Source: Schleiferiaceae bacterium (GTDB lineage: Bacteria; Bacteroidota; Bacteroidia; Flavobacteriales; Schleiferiaceae). Taken from it: 64,000 nucleotides of DNA. Shown here piece by piece: positions 7,898 to 16,605 of this stretch. Location: assembly GCA_018402665.1 (NCBI GenBank), contig JAGYIN010000002.1, positions 124,001 through 188,000 on the forward strand. The letters are read 5' to 3'. Under the pieces are notes generated by a model. It searched no databases, had not been told where the DNA came from, and saw nothing but the letters and a program-made list of their open reading frames with translations. A program made the position numbers and the translations under genes. The stretch's first letter is position 1. Each line of letters opens with the position of its first letter.

Positions 7898-8740
7898 CTA
7901 TGGAAACTTCGGGAATTTCGAGAAATCGCGTGGTCGCTTTTCAAGGAAGGCATTGCGTCCCTCCACGGCTTCATCGGTGCCGTAGGCGAGTCGTGTAGCC
8001 TCACCGGCATAAACCTGCTGGCCAACGAGGCCGTCGTCAATGAGGTTAAATCCGAATTTGAGCATTTTGATGGCAGTAGGGCTTTTGGTCATGATTTCTT
8101 GCGCCCATTCGTAAGCAACTTGTTCCAATTCTTCGTGCGGAACTACCTTATTAACCATGCCCATTTCAAAGGCTTCTTGTGCTGAATATTCTGCGCCTAA
8201 AAAGAAAATTTCACGGGCGCGTTTTTGACCGACTTGACGTGCGAGGTAGGCAGAGCCAAAGCCGCCGTCAAAGCTGGCAACATCCGCATCCGTTTGTTTA
8301 AATATGGCATGCTCTTTACTGGCTAGGGTGAGGTCGCACACTACATGGAGACTATGACCCCCGCCGACGGCCCAACCCGGTACAACAGCAATGACCACTT
8401 TATTCATGAAGCGAATCTGACGTTGTACATCAAGAATGTTGAATCGGTTAATACCGTTAGCACCTTTATAGCCTGTGTTCGAACGCACGCGCTGGTCTCC
8501 TCCAGAACAAAAAGCCCAACCGCCGTCTTTAGAGGAGGGGCCTTCCCCGGTAATGAGCACGACGCCAATCTCTTGACTCTCGTGACAGATGATCAGCGCT
8601 TCCCACAGTTCGTCAACGGTTTTTGGTGTGAAGGCGTTACGCACTTCCGGGCGATTGAACGCAATACGCGCTACGCCGTTGAGCTGTTTAAACGTAATTT
8701 CCTCATACGTTTTGATGGTCTGCCATTCTAATTCTGCCAT
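7898..8740 (-). CDS. menB: 1,4-dihydroxy-2-naphthoyl-CoA synthase
   Basis: A 280-residue crotonase-fold enzyme that closes the second ring of menaquinone by converting o-succinylbenzoyl-CoA to DHNA-CoA. MenB-specific features are RPEVRNAFTPKTVDEL (about residues 30-45), the oxyanion-hole loop FCSGGDQRVR, AVGGGHSLHVVCDLTLAS and DADVASFDGGFGSAYLARQ with the catalytic Asp/Tyr region. The length is typical. A TACCTTTG promoter box lies 31 bases upstream of the ATG. Other men genes are not in the window. The cell is therefore expected to respire with menaquinone, consistent with the nearby electron-transfer flavoprotein genes. Confidence 0.97.
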   Translation of the reverse strand: MAELEWQTIKTYEEITFKQLNGVARIAFNRPEVRNAFTPKTVDELWEALIICHESQEIGVVLITGEGPSSKDGGWAFCSGGDQRVRSNTGYKGANGINRFNILDVQRQIRFMNKVVIAVVPGWAVGGGHSLHVVCDLTLASKEHAIFKQTDADVASFDGGFGSAYLARQVGQKRAREIFFLGAEYSAQEAFEMGMVNKVVPHEELEQVAYEWAQEIMTKSPTAIKMLKFGFNLIDDGLVGQQVYAGEATRLAYGTDEAVEGRNAFLEKRPRDFSKFPKFP

Positions 8741-8771
8741 AGTACTCTATTTAGGGTAATTCAATTCAACA

Positions 8772-8779
8772 CAAAGGTA
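8772..8779 (-). promoter_or_regulatory. -7 promoter box of menB-nitroreductase (TACCTTTG)
   Basis: Minus-strand TACCTTTG matches TAnnTTTG. It lies in the gap between the DUF2007 gene stop and menB and gives a leader of roughly 25 bases. Confidence 0.5.
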
Positions 8780-8797
8780 CCTCCTAACTAACTATTC

Positions 8798-9220
8798 CTA
8801 CAGGGTGTTGTTCATGTCCATTTCCTCGCCGCAGCGCTTACAGCGGTAGACCGTTTTAGAATAGAAGGGATAAATCATAAATAGAAAGGAGATGGCAAGG
8901 GTTAGCCAACCAAGGCTTGTTTTAAAACTTTTAAAACCACCGTAAATTTCATGTGATCCACAAGCCGCGCAAGTCAATGTTTCATTCGCTCGGTCTAAAT
9001 GCGGCCTTAATTCCCATTCTTCGATCAACGCTTTGGCTTTTGGCACATCTTCTTCCTTTATTTTTATTCTAATGCCGCCGACTGCTTGGCCATAAATAGG
9101 CATGATGTTATTGATATTCTCGTCGAAGATGTAGCATTCTATTCCTTCATTTTCGAGCCGTGTTTTGACCAAATGTGCAGATACAGAGTCGTTGAAGGTT
9201 TGTGCGGTGACCAATTTCAT
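8798..9220 (-). CDS. DUF2007 domain protein with membrane helix and zinc ribbon
   Basis: A 140-residue protein from the ATG at 9220; the longer frame would need a TTG start. Residues 1-65 are a DUF2007 (putative signal-transducing) domain: VSAHLVKTRLENEGIECYIF, then YGQAVGGIRIKIKEEDVPKA. The second half holds two CxxC-type pairs (CAACG and CKRCGEE) on either side of a hydrophobic segment (WLTLAISFLFMIYPFY), like a zinc ribbon split by a membrane helix. DUF2007 proteins are widespread in Bacteroidota and their function is unknown. It stands alone between recJ and menB. Confidence 0.75.
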   Translation of the reverse strand: MKLVTAQTFNDSVSAHLVKTRLENEGIECYIFDENINNIMPIYGQAVGGIRIKIKEEDVPKAKALIEEWELRPHLDRANETLTCAACGSHEIYGGFKSFKTSLGWLTLAISFLFMIYPFYSKTVYRCKRCGEEMDMNNTL

Positions 9221-9255
9221 GTGAATCAATTAGATGGCTAAGTAAGGTACGGATT

Positions 9256-10956
9256 TTAGCGCATTCGAATTCCAGTGGCCATCAGCTCCAGTGTAGTTTG
9301 TCCATTGAAGTGATTTTCCACGACGCTGGCTAAAACATCACAGGGCTGCCCTGAGGCGAGTGCTGCTGCTAGATGACCTTCGCCAAAAGCAATTCCATTG
9401 ATGGAAGAGGAGCCGTCCAAAGCCTTGAGGTGGAGCTTGAGGTGTTTAGCGTCGGCGCCTACCGCGCGGGTGTTGCCTGCGTTGATCAGGTTTTTAAAGA
9501 GAAAGACCGGGGCTTCGTTTTCGGGGCCATGGGGGGCCAGTTGGCGTAGAATGGCGTAGAATCGGTCCGTAATGGCATCGATGGTGGTCTCGGCGTCGTA
9601 TAGGAAGATCCGCTGTTTCTTTTCCTCGGGTAGATAGGCAGTGACGTAGGCCTCGAACGCTTTTTTAAAGTGGGGCAATTGGGCTTCGTCAAGGGTCATT
9701 CCCGCGGCATATTTATGCCCACCGAACTGCAGTAAATGGGATTCACAAGCTTCCAATGCATCGTACACGTCAAAATCTAAAACGCTTCGCGCAGATCCGG
9801 CCAGAACGTTGCCGCTTTTGGTGAGGATGATGGTCGGGCGGTAGTAGTGTTCGACCATTTTAGAGGCGACGATACCTACCACGCCTTTGTGCCAATGCGG
9901 GGCATACAGGACCGTGGAATTTGGAAACGATGCAGTGTCTAATAACGCTTTTGCTTCTTCGAAGATGTCTGATTGGGTAGATTGACGGTCGGTATTAAAA
10001 TCATTAATGGCATTGGCCAATTTATCTTGTTCCTCTTTGTTCTTTGAGCGGAGCAACTCCACAGCCCGAAGGCCATTTTCCATGCGCCCGGCCGCGTTTA
10101 TGCGAGGGCCTATTGAAAAGCCAATATCCCTAAAGGAAAGGGATTCAGGGCGTTTATTTGCCGCTTCGAGCAGGCTCAAGAAACCTGTACGGCATTGACT
10201 GGCTCGCAATCGCTCCAATCCGTAATGCGCTAAAATTCTATTTTCTCCCGTGACGTGCACGATGTCCGCGGCGATGGAAACGGCACAGAGGTCTAAGAGT
10301 GGGTAGAGGTACGGTTCGTGCGGCAGTCCCCAGCGTTCACAAAGCGCTTGGCAGAGTTTAAAACCTACGCCGCAAGCGGAGAGTTCTTTGTAGGGATACA
10401 GGCAGTCTGGTCTTTTCGGGTCGAGCACCGCATATGCTTTCGGCAGGGTTGCTTCCGGGCGGTGGTGGTCGCAGACAATCACATCTATGCCCAAGCTTCG
10501 TGCATGCGCAATCTGGTCAAACGCTTTAATACCACAATCCAAAGCGATCAGCAGCGTGATGCCCAATTCAGCCGCGAGGTTGATTCCGTCGAAGGACAGT
10601 CCATAGCCTTCTTTGTACCGGTCGGGGATGTATGCTTCTATAGGAAATTTGCCTTCAAGAAAGTCGCACATCAAAGCCACTGAGGTGGTGCCGTCCACAT
10701 CGTAATCGCCATAAATCATGACGTGCTCCTGTATTAAACGCGCTTGTTCAATGCGTTCCACGGCACGCTCCATATCCATCATTCGATAGGGGTCGTGCAG
10801 GTGGTTGAGGTTAGGCCTGAAGAAGGATTTTGCAGCTTCAAAAGAGTCTACCCCGCGCGCTACGAGCAAAGCGGCAAGCAAAGGATCTTTTGTGACCGCT
10901 GCGGCGAGCATCTGAACCGTGCCAGCGTTGGGCTGTGGTTTTTGACGCCACACCAT
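9256..10956 (-). CDS. recJ: Single-stranded-DNA-specific exonuclease RecJ
   Basis: A 566-residue DHH-family 5'-3' exonuclease acting in RecF recombination and mismatch or base-excision repair. The phosphoesterase motifs are present: YGDYDVDGTTS, then ALDCGIKA and VCDHHRPE, with GVGFK and INAAGRMENG between the two domains. DHHA1 follows (GHKYAAGMTLDE) and an OB-like C-terminal domain completes the protein. The start ATG shares one base with the stop of the upstream DAHP synthase gene (TAATG), so translation is likely coupled. Length and motifs are normal. Confidence 0.97.
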   Translation of the reverse strand: MVWRQKPQPNAGTVQMLAAAVTKDPLLAALLVARGVDSFEAAKSFFRPNLNHLHDPYRMMDMERAVERIEQARLIQEHVMIYGDYDVDGTTSVALMCDFLEGKFPIEAYIPDRYKEGYGLSFDGINLAAELGITLLIALDCGIKAFDQIAHARSLGIDVIVCDHHRPEATLPKAYAVLDPKRPDCLYPYKELSACGVGFKLCQALCERWGLPHEPYLYPLLDLCAVSIAADIVHVTGENRILAHYGLERLRASQCRTGFLSLLEAANKRPESLSFRDIGFSIGPRINAAGRMENGLRAVELLRSKNKEEQDKLANAINDFNTDRQSTQSDIFEEAKALLDTASFPNSTVLYAPHWHKGVVGIVASKMVEHYYRPTIILTKSGNVLAGSARSVLDFDVYDALEACESHLLQFGGHKYAAGMTLDEAQLPHFKKAFEAYVTAYLPEEKKQRIFLYDAETTIDAITDRFYAILRQLAPHGPENEAPVFLFKNLINAGNTRAVGADAKHLKLHLKALDGSSSINGIAFGEGHLAAALASGQPCDVLASVVENHFNGQTTLELMATGIRMR

Positions 10957-12041
10957 TACTTTGTTTTTTTGATCAGCGAGGTTTGTAGTTCAACGCTGTA
11001 TTTGTGTATGGTGGAGAACAGCTCCTTTAAGAAGGCATCGGAAAGACCTGCCTCACTGCCGTTACTGTGTTCGCCAACGAGTTTCATCCAGCGTTTCATG
11101 TGGAAAATACTCATCCCTTCGCGATCTTTGATGTTGGCTATATCCTCGACGATGTGCATACGTTTGCGGAGTACATCGACAATCTGTGCATCTAATTGGT
11201 CCAATTCTGAGCGCAACTGCGCCAATTCCTCGTTGGCGACAATAGGCACATCGTTGTGGAACTTCAATTCCTTCATCAGTTGCCCCACCGCCTCCGGACT
11301 AATCTGTTGACGCGCATCACTCCAAGCATCATCTGGACTGATATGACTTTCAATCATGAGGCCGTCCATGCCTAAATCCATGGCTACCTGGCTGACCTCA
11401 CTTACGAGACCTCTATCGCCTGCAATATGGCTAGGGTCACAAATGATTTTAATCTCGGGCAAAAGGGCACGCAGATCGAAACTGTGCTGCCAATCGGGCG
11501 CGTTTCTGTACATGCTTTTAGACGAAGAAAAGAACCCTCTGTGAATTGCAGCGACGTGGCTAATCCCTAAATTTTGAAAACGCTCGATCGCTCCTGCCCA
11601 CAATCCTATCTCAGCGTGAATGGGGTTTTTTACGAGCACAGGGATGTTTACCCCACGCAGCGCTTCTGCAATTTCCTGAACATAGAAGGGATTTACAGTC
11701 GTACGCGCACCAATCCATAATACATCTACACCCGCTTTCAAAGCGATCTCAACGTGCTGTGCATTAGCGACTTCGGTCGTAACGGGTGTATTGATGGCAC
11801 GACCGGCATCGATCAACCATTGCATGGCTTCTGCACCGACGCCCTCAAAACTTCCGGGTTTTGTTCGGGGTTTCCAAACGCCACCGCGCAATAAACTTAT
11901 CGGCGTATGCGCTTTCAATTGCCTAGCCGTATCCAGTACTTGTTCCGGCGATTCTACCGAACACGGTCCTGAAATGAGCAAGGGCGACTCGGTGGGTTGC
12001 TCCATCCAATTTCTAATGGATTGTATGCTGGCTTTTATCAT
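10956..12041 (-). CDS. Bifunctional DAHP synthase / chorismate mutase type II
   Basis: A 361-residue fusion that catalyses the first step of the shikimate pathway and the first step of Phe/Tyr synthesis. Residues about 1-265 are a type I-beta DAHP synthase: SGPCSVESPEQ, KPRTKPGSF, IGARTTVNPFYVQEIAEALR and CDPSHIAGDRGLV with metal and phosphoenolpyruvate ligands. Residues about 270-355 are an AroQ chorismate mutase helix bundle (ELAQLRSELDQLDAQIVDVL, then KRMHIVEDIANIKDREG). This fusion order is characteristic of Bacteroidota, where the mutase also mediates feedback control. The upstream gap to rsmI is 38 bases. Confidence 0.95.
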   Translation of the reverse strand: MIKASIQSIRNWMEQPTESPLLISGPCSVESPEQVLDTARQLKAHTPISLLRGGVWKPRTKPGSFEGVGAEAMQWLIDAGRAINTPVTTEVANAQHVEIALKAGVDVLWIGARTTVNPFYVQEIAEALRGVNIPVLVKNPIHAEIGLWAGAIERFQNLGISHVAAIHRGFFSSSKSMYRNAPDWQHSFDLRALLPEIKIICDPSHIAGDRGLVSEVSQVAMDLGMDGLMIESHISPDDAWSDARQQISPEAVGQLMKELKFHNDVPIVANEELAQLRSELDQLDAQIVDVLRKRMHIVEDIANIKDREGMSIFHMKRWMKLVGEHSNGSEAGLSDAFLKELFSTIHKYSVELQTSLIKKTK

Positions 12042-12079
12042 GGGTATATAACGCTAAACGGCGGTAGTTGTTGCAGAAA

Positions 12080-12751
12080 TTAAGCGCCAATGCAAAGGAC
12101 CAATTCTCCTTTCAATCCGCCGCGCTCTTCTACTATCGCTAATACTTCAGCCGCAGTTCCCCGCAGGGTTTCTTCAAACTTTTTTGAAATCTCTCTACTG
12201 ATAGTCACTGGACGTTCACTTCCGCAATATTCTACGATTTGACCCAAGGTCTTAATGATTTTGTGCGGGCTCTCGTATAGCACTACTGTTCGGTCCGAAG
12301 CGGCTATTTTTTCAAATTTAGTTTGTCTTCCTTTTTTCGGCGGTAGGAAACCTTCAAAATAGAAGGTATCGCAGGGCAAGCCACTGCTTACCAATGCAGG
12401 AACAAAAGCTGTTGCTCCAGGCAGTGTGATGATCTCAATACCCGCGGCGGCGGCAGCACGGATCAATAAAAATCCAGGATCGCTAATGCCAGGGGTTCCC
12501 GCGTCACTGACTAAAGCGATGTTTGCGCCGCCAGTTAATTGGTCCACAAATCGGTCCACGACCTTGTGTTCGTTATGCATATGGAAGGCCTGCTTCGGCG
12601 TCGAAATGTCGTAATGACTGGTCAACTTTCCGGTCGTACGTGTATCTTCTGCGAGAATGAGATCCGAGGCTTTCAGCACCTTAATGGCACGAAACGTCAT
12701 GTCCTCTAAATTTCCCACTGGTGTGGGAACCACATGAAGTATACCGGCCAT
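12080..12751 (-). CDS. rsmI: 16S rRNA (cytidine(1402)-2'-O)-methyltransferase
   Basis: A 223-residue SAM-dependent methyltransferase of the tetrapyrrole-methylase fold that modifies C1402 in the decoding centre. Typical sequence: LHVVPTPVGNLEDMTFRA at the start, LILAEDTRTTGKL, ALVSDAGTPGISDPGFLL around residues 78-95 and LPGATAFVPALVSSGLP. It is slightly short because the C-terminal helix-turn-helix-like extension found in many RsmI proteins is absent. Two bases separate it from the upstream conserved acidic protein, so the two genes form one unit. Confidence 0.95.
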   Translation of the reverse strand: MAGILHVVPTPVGNLEDMTFRAIKVLKASDLILAEDTRTTGKLTSHYDISTPKQAFHMHNEHKVVDRFVDQLTGGANIALVSDAGTPGISDPGFLLIRAAAAAGIEIITLPGATAFVPALVSSGLPCDTFYFEGFLPPKKGRQTKFEKIAASDRTVVLYESPHKIIKTLGQIVEYCGSERPVTISREISKKFEETLRGTAAEVLAIVEERGGLKGELVLCIGA

Positions 12752-12753
12752 AC

Positions 12754-13656
12754 TTAGTTAAATTTTGTGGCCACTGCCGTCATGAATCGCTCTGCCATCT
12801 CTTCCTGCTGGTCCCATTTGTATTCTGGCGCCACGTACGTCTCGATGAATGCGGTTGCCTCATCGAATGAGCTGAGGGTGTTTAATTGGCTTACGACCCT
12901 ATTAAAATCTTCTTGATTGCCTTCAAAGAGTGCTTTGACAAACCCAATTCTATCGTTCAGTCCAAATTTTAAAACCTTTTGCGCAAAACGATCATTCAAA
13001 CTTTTAGATGCGCCGCTCTGCTGCGCACGTTCTGACAGCGTGGTATTTTCTTTAGAAACAGGGCTTTCTCTTGGAGGCAAAGGCGCTTCGTCAAGGGGAA
13101 GAGCATCGCTACGCTCAATACCGGCTGCAGCATCTAGAGCGATGACTTCTTTTTGCGGGGTTGCCTCTTCACTGGGCGATTCTTTCACAACTAGTTTTAT
13201 GGACTCTAAATCTTCTGGTTCTGCGGGTATATCAGGACTTAGATCAAGCCCGGGTTCTTCGCTTGCAGACGGAATTTCGAGTGGGACAGGTTGGGGATCG
13301 GGTAGCGGATTTGTTTGTTGTTCTTCGAATACTGGAGCTGGACCATCCGTTTGCGTTGGTGCCACTTTAGTTTCAGGTACATCAAAAGCTTCACCTTCTT
13401 CTACACTAACCTCAGGGGTTTCAATTTCAGCGGTCAAGGTACTCAAGCGCGCTTCGAGTTCAATGCGCATTTGTTCTTCGACGTCTTCCAGCTGATGCCT
13501 TACTGCGGATTCCATTTCGGCGAGCTTGAATTTCCGGAACAGTTGCAACAACGTCGCCGCTGCATCACTGTCCGATTTCTCGCCGATGTGTAGTGCAAAA
13601 GCAGTTAATTCTTGTTCTAATTCTTTTCTGCTGGGTGAAGGGCTTTGGCTCTGCAT
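12754..13656 (-). CDS. Conserved acidic protein of unknown function
   Basis: A 300-residue protein I cannot assign to a named family. Three parts are visible. An N-terminal helical region (residues 5-85) contains a predicted coiled coil rich in Glu/Leu. A long low-complexity linker (about 85-210) is full of Pro, Glu, Ser and Thr. The C-terminal 85 residues are well ordered: SLNDRFAQKV, then KFGLNDRIGFVKALFEG and QEDFNRVVSQLNTL. In Bacteroidota I associate the last block with uncharacterised proteins encoded beside rsmI/tdk. No signal peptide or membrane segment is seen, so it is probably cytoplasmic. It is divergent from tdk by 47 bases. Confidence 0.7.
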   Translation of the reverse strand: MQSQSPSPSRKELEQELTAFALHIGEKSDSDAAATLLQLFRKFKLAEMESAVRHQLEDVEEQMRIELEARLSTLTAEIETPEVSVEEGEAFDVPETKVAPTQTDGPAPVFEEQQTNPLPDPQPVPLEIPSASEEPGLDLSPDIPAEPEDLESIKLVVKESPSEEATPQKEVIALDAAAGIERSDALPLDEAPLPPRESPVSKENTTLSERAQQSGASKSLNDRFAQKVLKFGLNDRIGFVKALFEGNQEDFNRVVSQLNTLSSFDEATAFIETYVAPEYKWDQQEEMAERFMTAVATKFN

Positions 13657-13703
13657 CTTATTATCTACCTTTAATGCTTTGAATGTAGCACGAAAGTCCC
13701 CTC

Positions 13704-14303
13704 ATGTTTCAACCCGGAGTAGAATTTAACCAACAATTAGGCGGCTGGATCGAAGTCGTCTGTGGTCCCATGTTTAGCGGTAAAACCGAAGAGTTGATCC
13801 GTCGTATGCGTCGTGCGCAGATTGCCGGCCAAAAAGTGGAGATTTTCAAACCTGTTTCGGACGTTCGTTACGACAAAGAAGAGGTGGTAAGTCACGATAA
13901 AAATTCAATCCCTTCGATGCCCGTGGAGAGTTCTTCGAACATGCTTTTACTCGCAGATGATGTACAGGTAGTGGGCATAGATGAAGCACAATTTTTTGAC
14001 GACGGTATCGTAGAAGTCGCAAATACCCTTGCCAATCAAGGCAAGCGCGTAGTCATTGCGGGTTTAGATAAGGACTTCAAGGGCCGCCCTTTTGGCCCGA
14101 TGCCCCAGTTGCTCGCAACGGCGGAATACGTTACGAAACTTCACGCCATTTGTCGCAGAACGGGCGGCCCCGCCCATTTCTCGTACAGAAAAGTTGCAGG
14201 CGACCAAACGTTTATGCTCGGTGAAACGGGCGAATACGAACCGGTCAGCAGGACTATATACAATCAATTGAACAACGCATCAGGTGCTACTGAAAGCGAT
14301 TGA
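13704..14303 (+). CDS. tdk: Thymidine kinase (type II)
   Basis: A 199-residue salvage enzyme that phosphorylates thymidine with ATP. The P-loop is CGPMFSGKTEELIRR (about residues 20-34), the Walker B-like segment is VVGIDEAQFFDD and the lasso loop is near CRRTGGPAHFSYRK. The usual four-Cys zinc site of type II kinases appears reduced to a single Cys in this last region, as in several Bacteroidota homologues. The start at 13704 gives a 20-residue lead-in before the P-loop. Its 3' end overlaps the GTG start of murF-alr by 20 bases. Confidence 0.95.
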   Translation: MFQPGVEFNQQLGGWIEVVCGPMFSGKTEELIRRMRRAQIAGQKVEIFKPVSDVRYDKEEVVSHDKNSIPSMPVESSSNMLLLADDVQVVGIDEAQFFDDGIVEVANTLANQGKRVVIAGLDKDFKGRPFGPMPQLLATAEYVTKLHAICRRTGGPAHFSYRKVAGDQTFMLGETGEYEPVSRTIYNQLNNASGATESD

Positions 14304-16605
14304 CATAGCACAAACGGCCGGTGCAACCCTTCACGGTAATGCGGCTCAGAATTTCGAGGCTTTCGCCTTCGATTCGCGTCGTATTCATGCCGCGATTCCT
14401 TCCTGTTTTATTGCACTAGTGACCCCACATGCAGACGGTCACCACTATATAGAAGAAGCCATCTCACGCGGTGCTACAACCATCATTTGTACTGATGCTG
14501 CAGAACGTGCAGGGGCGCATCCAGATTTGGCTTTTATTGCGCACCCGAACCCTTTAGCCGTCGTTCAATCCTGGGCGAAGCACAAACGCGATGGGCTTCG
14601 CGGTCCGTTGCTGACCATTACAGGAAGTACGGGTAAAACGGTGGTCAAAGAATGGCTGTTTCAGTTGATGGGAACGCCCCTTGAGGTGCACCGCACACCA
14701 GGAAGTTTTAATAGCGCGCTCGGAATAGCGCTGGCGATGAGCAGTTTAAAAGAATCGCATTCGAAAGCAATCATAGAAGTTGGCATCGACCGTCCTGGAA
14801 CGATGGAAGCGCATGCACAATGGCTGCGTCCGGCACTAGGTATATTTACGAACCTCGGTAATGCCCATTCAGAGCATTTCAAGGATGAAAATGAGCATTT
14901 TACGGAAAAATGGCTCCTTTTTTCTCAATGCGAACGTATTGCAACGCACAGAAAATGGTGGGATAAGGCACAATCTTTAGGTTTGCCAACGCCGCCGGCG
15001 TTGCTTTGGGGAGCTGGTGAAGAATTGGATCCGGAGGTATTAAAGGAGGTTGCCTTTACCGGCGGATACGTGCTTGAAAATGCCATGAATGCTTTGGCAG
15101 GAGCGGTGCTGCTCGGCGTACCGCTGCCGGAAGCACTGGCGCGATTAAAAACAGTAGAACCTTTACCCATGCGTCTTCAAGAGATTGAAGCCAAAGATGG
15201 AGGGAAGTTGATAGAGGATACGTACAGCTCGGATTTAGACAGCTTGCGTTTGGCACTCGAGCAATTAATGATGCAGCAAAGTACCTCCAAAAAATGGGCG
15301 GTTCTGAGCACTCTTGCCACGCCAGAGCTTACTGCAGCTGCGCAGACAATGGCGAACAAAATGGAATTGGACCGGATCTGGTGGGTCAAGGATCAAGCTG
15401 AGGTTCGGGAGGTCGTTACGGCTTTTGAAGGACTGTCTTTGCAGGATACCACAGTACTGATCAAAGGGCAACGCCGTTTCAAGCTGGAAGAATTGGCCAT
15501 TACTTTGCGCCGTCAACACCACAGTACATGGGCAGAAATTAACTTGGGTGCAATGCGCCGAAATCTACAGAAGTTTCAGGCGAAGCTTGAGCCTAATACG
15601 TTAGTGATGGCCATGGTGAAAGCCTCGGGTTATGGCACTGGAAGTTTTGAAGTTGCTCGCGCACTGCAGGAAATGCACATCGATTATTTGGGTGTGGCAT
15701 TTGCGCAAGAAGCGCTGAGTTTACGTGCACGAGGTATACAATGTCCTATCCTTGTCTTGAATTCAGAGGCTGCTCAGTTGCCTATGTTGGCTCAGGCAGG
15801 GTGTGAAGTAGAATTGTTTGACTTGCACCAATTAAAAGATTGGTTGGCGGTACCTCATCAGGAATACCTCTTACAAGTCCACATCAAAGTAGATACAGGC
15901 ATGCACCGTTTGGGTTTCTCACCGGATGTAGTGCAAAAGGTATTGGAGGTGTTGCAATCGCGCAAGGACATCACGGTCACCGGAATTATGACGCATTTAA
16001 GTGCAAGTAATGATCCGTCGGAGGATGCTTTTACAAAAACCCAATTGGACCAATTCCAAACCGCATGCGACCACATTCGTCGCCACTATCCAAACGCTAA
16101 AGCGCATGCCTTGAATTCGTATGGTATTGCCCGCCACACTGAGGCACAGCACGAAATGGTGCGTTTGGGCTTGGGTCTGTATGGTTTGGGAACCTACGAG
16201 GGAATTGATCGACTCGAAGAGGTGCTGGCTTGGAAATGCACCGTATCTCAAGTGGGAGTACTCCAGCCCGGCGAAACCTTAGGGTATTCGCGCGCTTTTA
16301 AAGCAGCAACCCGTACCCATTACGCCACTTTACCGGTGGGCTATGCAGACGGTTTGCAACGCTGTTTATCGCAGGGGAAAGGTGCCGTTTATATTCGTGG
16401 AAAGCGGTGTGCCATTTTAGGCAATGTTTGTATGGATATGGTCATGGTGGAATTGACAGATCTGCAAATTGCACCGGGGGAAGAAGCGGTCCTCATTGGT
16501 CCCGAGCAATCGGCCAGTGCCATGGCAAAAGATGCAGGAACCATCTCCTATGAAATTTTAACGGGCCTTGGCGCTCGGATTCCCCGTTTGTATCTGCAGG
16601 ATTAA
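14284..16605 (+). CDS. MurF-Alr fusion: D-Ala-D-Ala-adding ligase / alanine racemase
   Basis: A 773-residue peptidoglycan enzyme that joins two activities. Residues about 1-410 are MurF, which adds D-Ala-D-Ala to the UDP-MurNAc-tripeptide: DSRRI near 33, P-loop TGSTGKT near 119-125 and a glutamate ligase C-terminal domain. Residues about 415-773 are a PLP alanine racemase: the PLP lysine is Lys446 in MVKASGYG, and the opposing Tyr lies in LPVGYADG; NVCMDMVMVEL follows. Such fusions are typical of Bacteroidota. The start is GTG, inside tdk. The last 48 bases overlap the end of the convergent O-antigen-ligase-like gene. Confidence 0.95.
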   Translation: MLLKAIDIAQTAGATLHGNAAQNFEAFAFDSRRIHAAIPSCFIALVTPHADGHHYIEEAISRGATTIICTDAAERAGAHPDLAFIAHPNPLAVVQSWAKHKRDGLRGPLLTITGSTGKTVVKEWLFQLMGTPLEVHRTPGSFNSALGIALAMSSLKESHSKAIIEVGIDRPGTMEAHAQWLRPALGIFTNLGNAHSEHFKDENEHFTEKWLLFSQCERIATHRKWWDKAQSLGLPTPPALLWGAGEELDPEVLKEVAFTGGYVLENAMNALAGAVLLGVPLPEALARLKTVEPLPMRLQEIEAKDGGKLIEDTYSSDLDSLRLALEQLMMQQSTSKKWAVLSTLATPELTAAAQTMANKMELDRIWWVKDQAEVREVVTAFEGLSLQDTTVLIKGQRRFKLEELAITLRRQHHSTWAEINLGAMRRNLQKFQAKLEPNTLVMAMVKASGYGTGSFEVARALQEMHIDYLGVAFAQEALSLRARGIQCPILVLNSEAAQLPMLAQAGCEVELFDLHQLKDWLAVPHQEYLLQVHIKVDTGMHRLGFSPDVVQKVLEVLQSRKDITVTGIMTHLSASNDPSEDAFTKTQLDQFQTACDHIRRHYPNAKAHALNSYGIARHTEAQHEMVRLGLGLYGLGTYEGIDRLEEVLAWKCTVSQVGVLQPGETLGYSRAFKAATRTHYATLPVGYADGLQRCLSQGKGAVYIRGKRCAILGNVCMDMVMVELTDLQIAPGEEAVLIGPEQSASAMAKDAGTISYEILTGLGARIPRLYLQD

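Noticed and set aside
12917-13495. Long plus-strand open frame opposite the acidic protein
   Set aside because: It is a Ser-rich mirror of the Pro/Glu linker on the other strand and has no start context or family match.
15613-15633. Changed residues after the PLP lysine of the racemase domain as a defect
   Set aside because: VKASGYG instead of VKADAYG fits the MurF-Alr fusion group of Bacteroidota, so it is probably normal.
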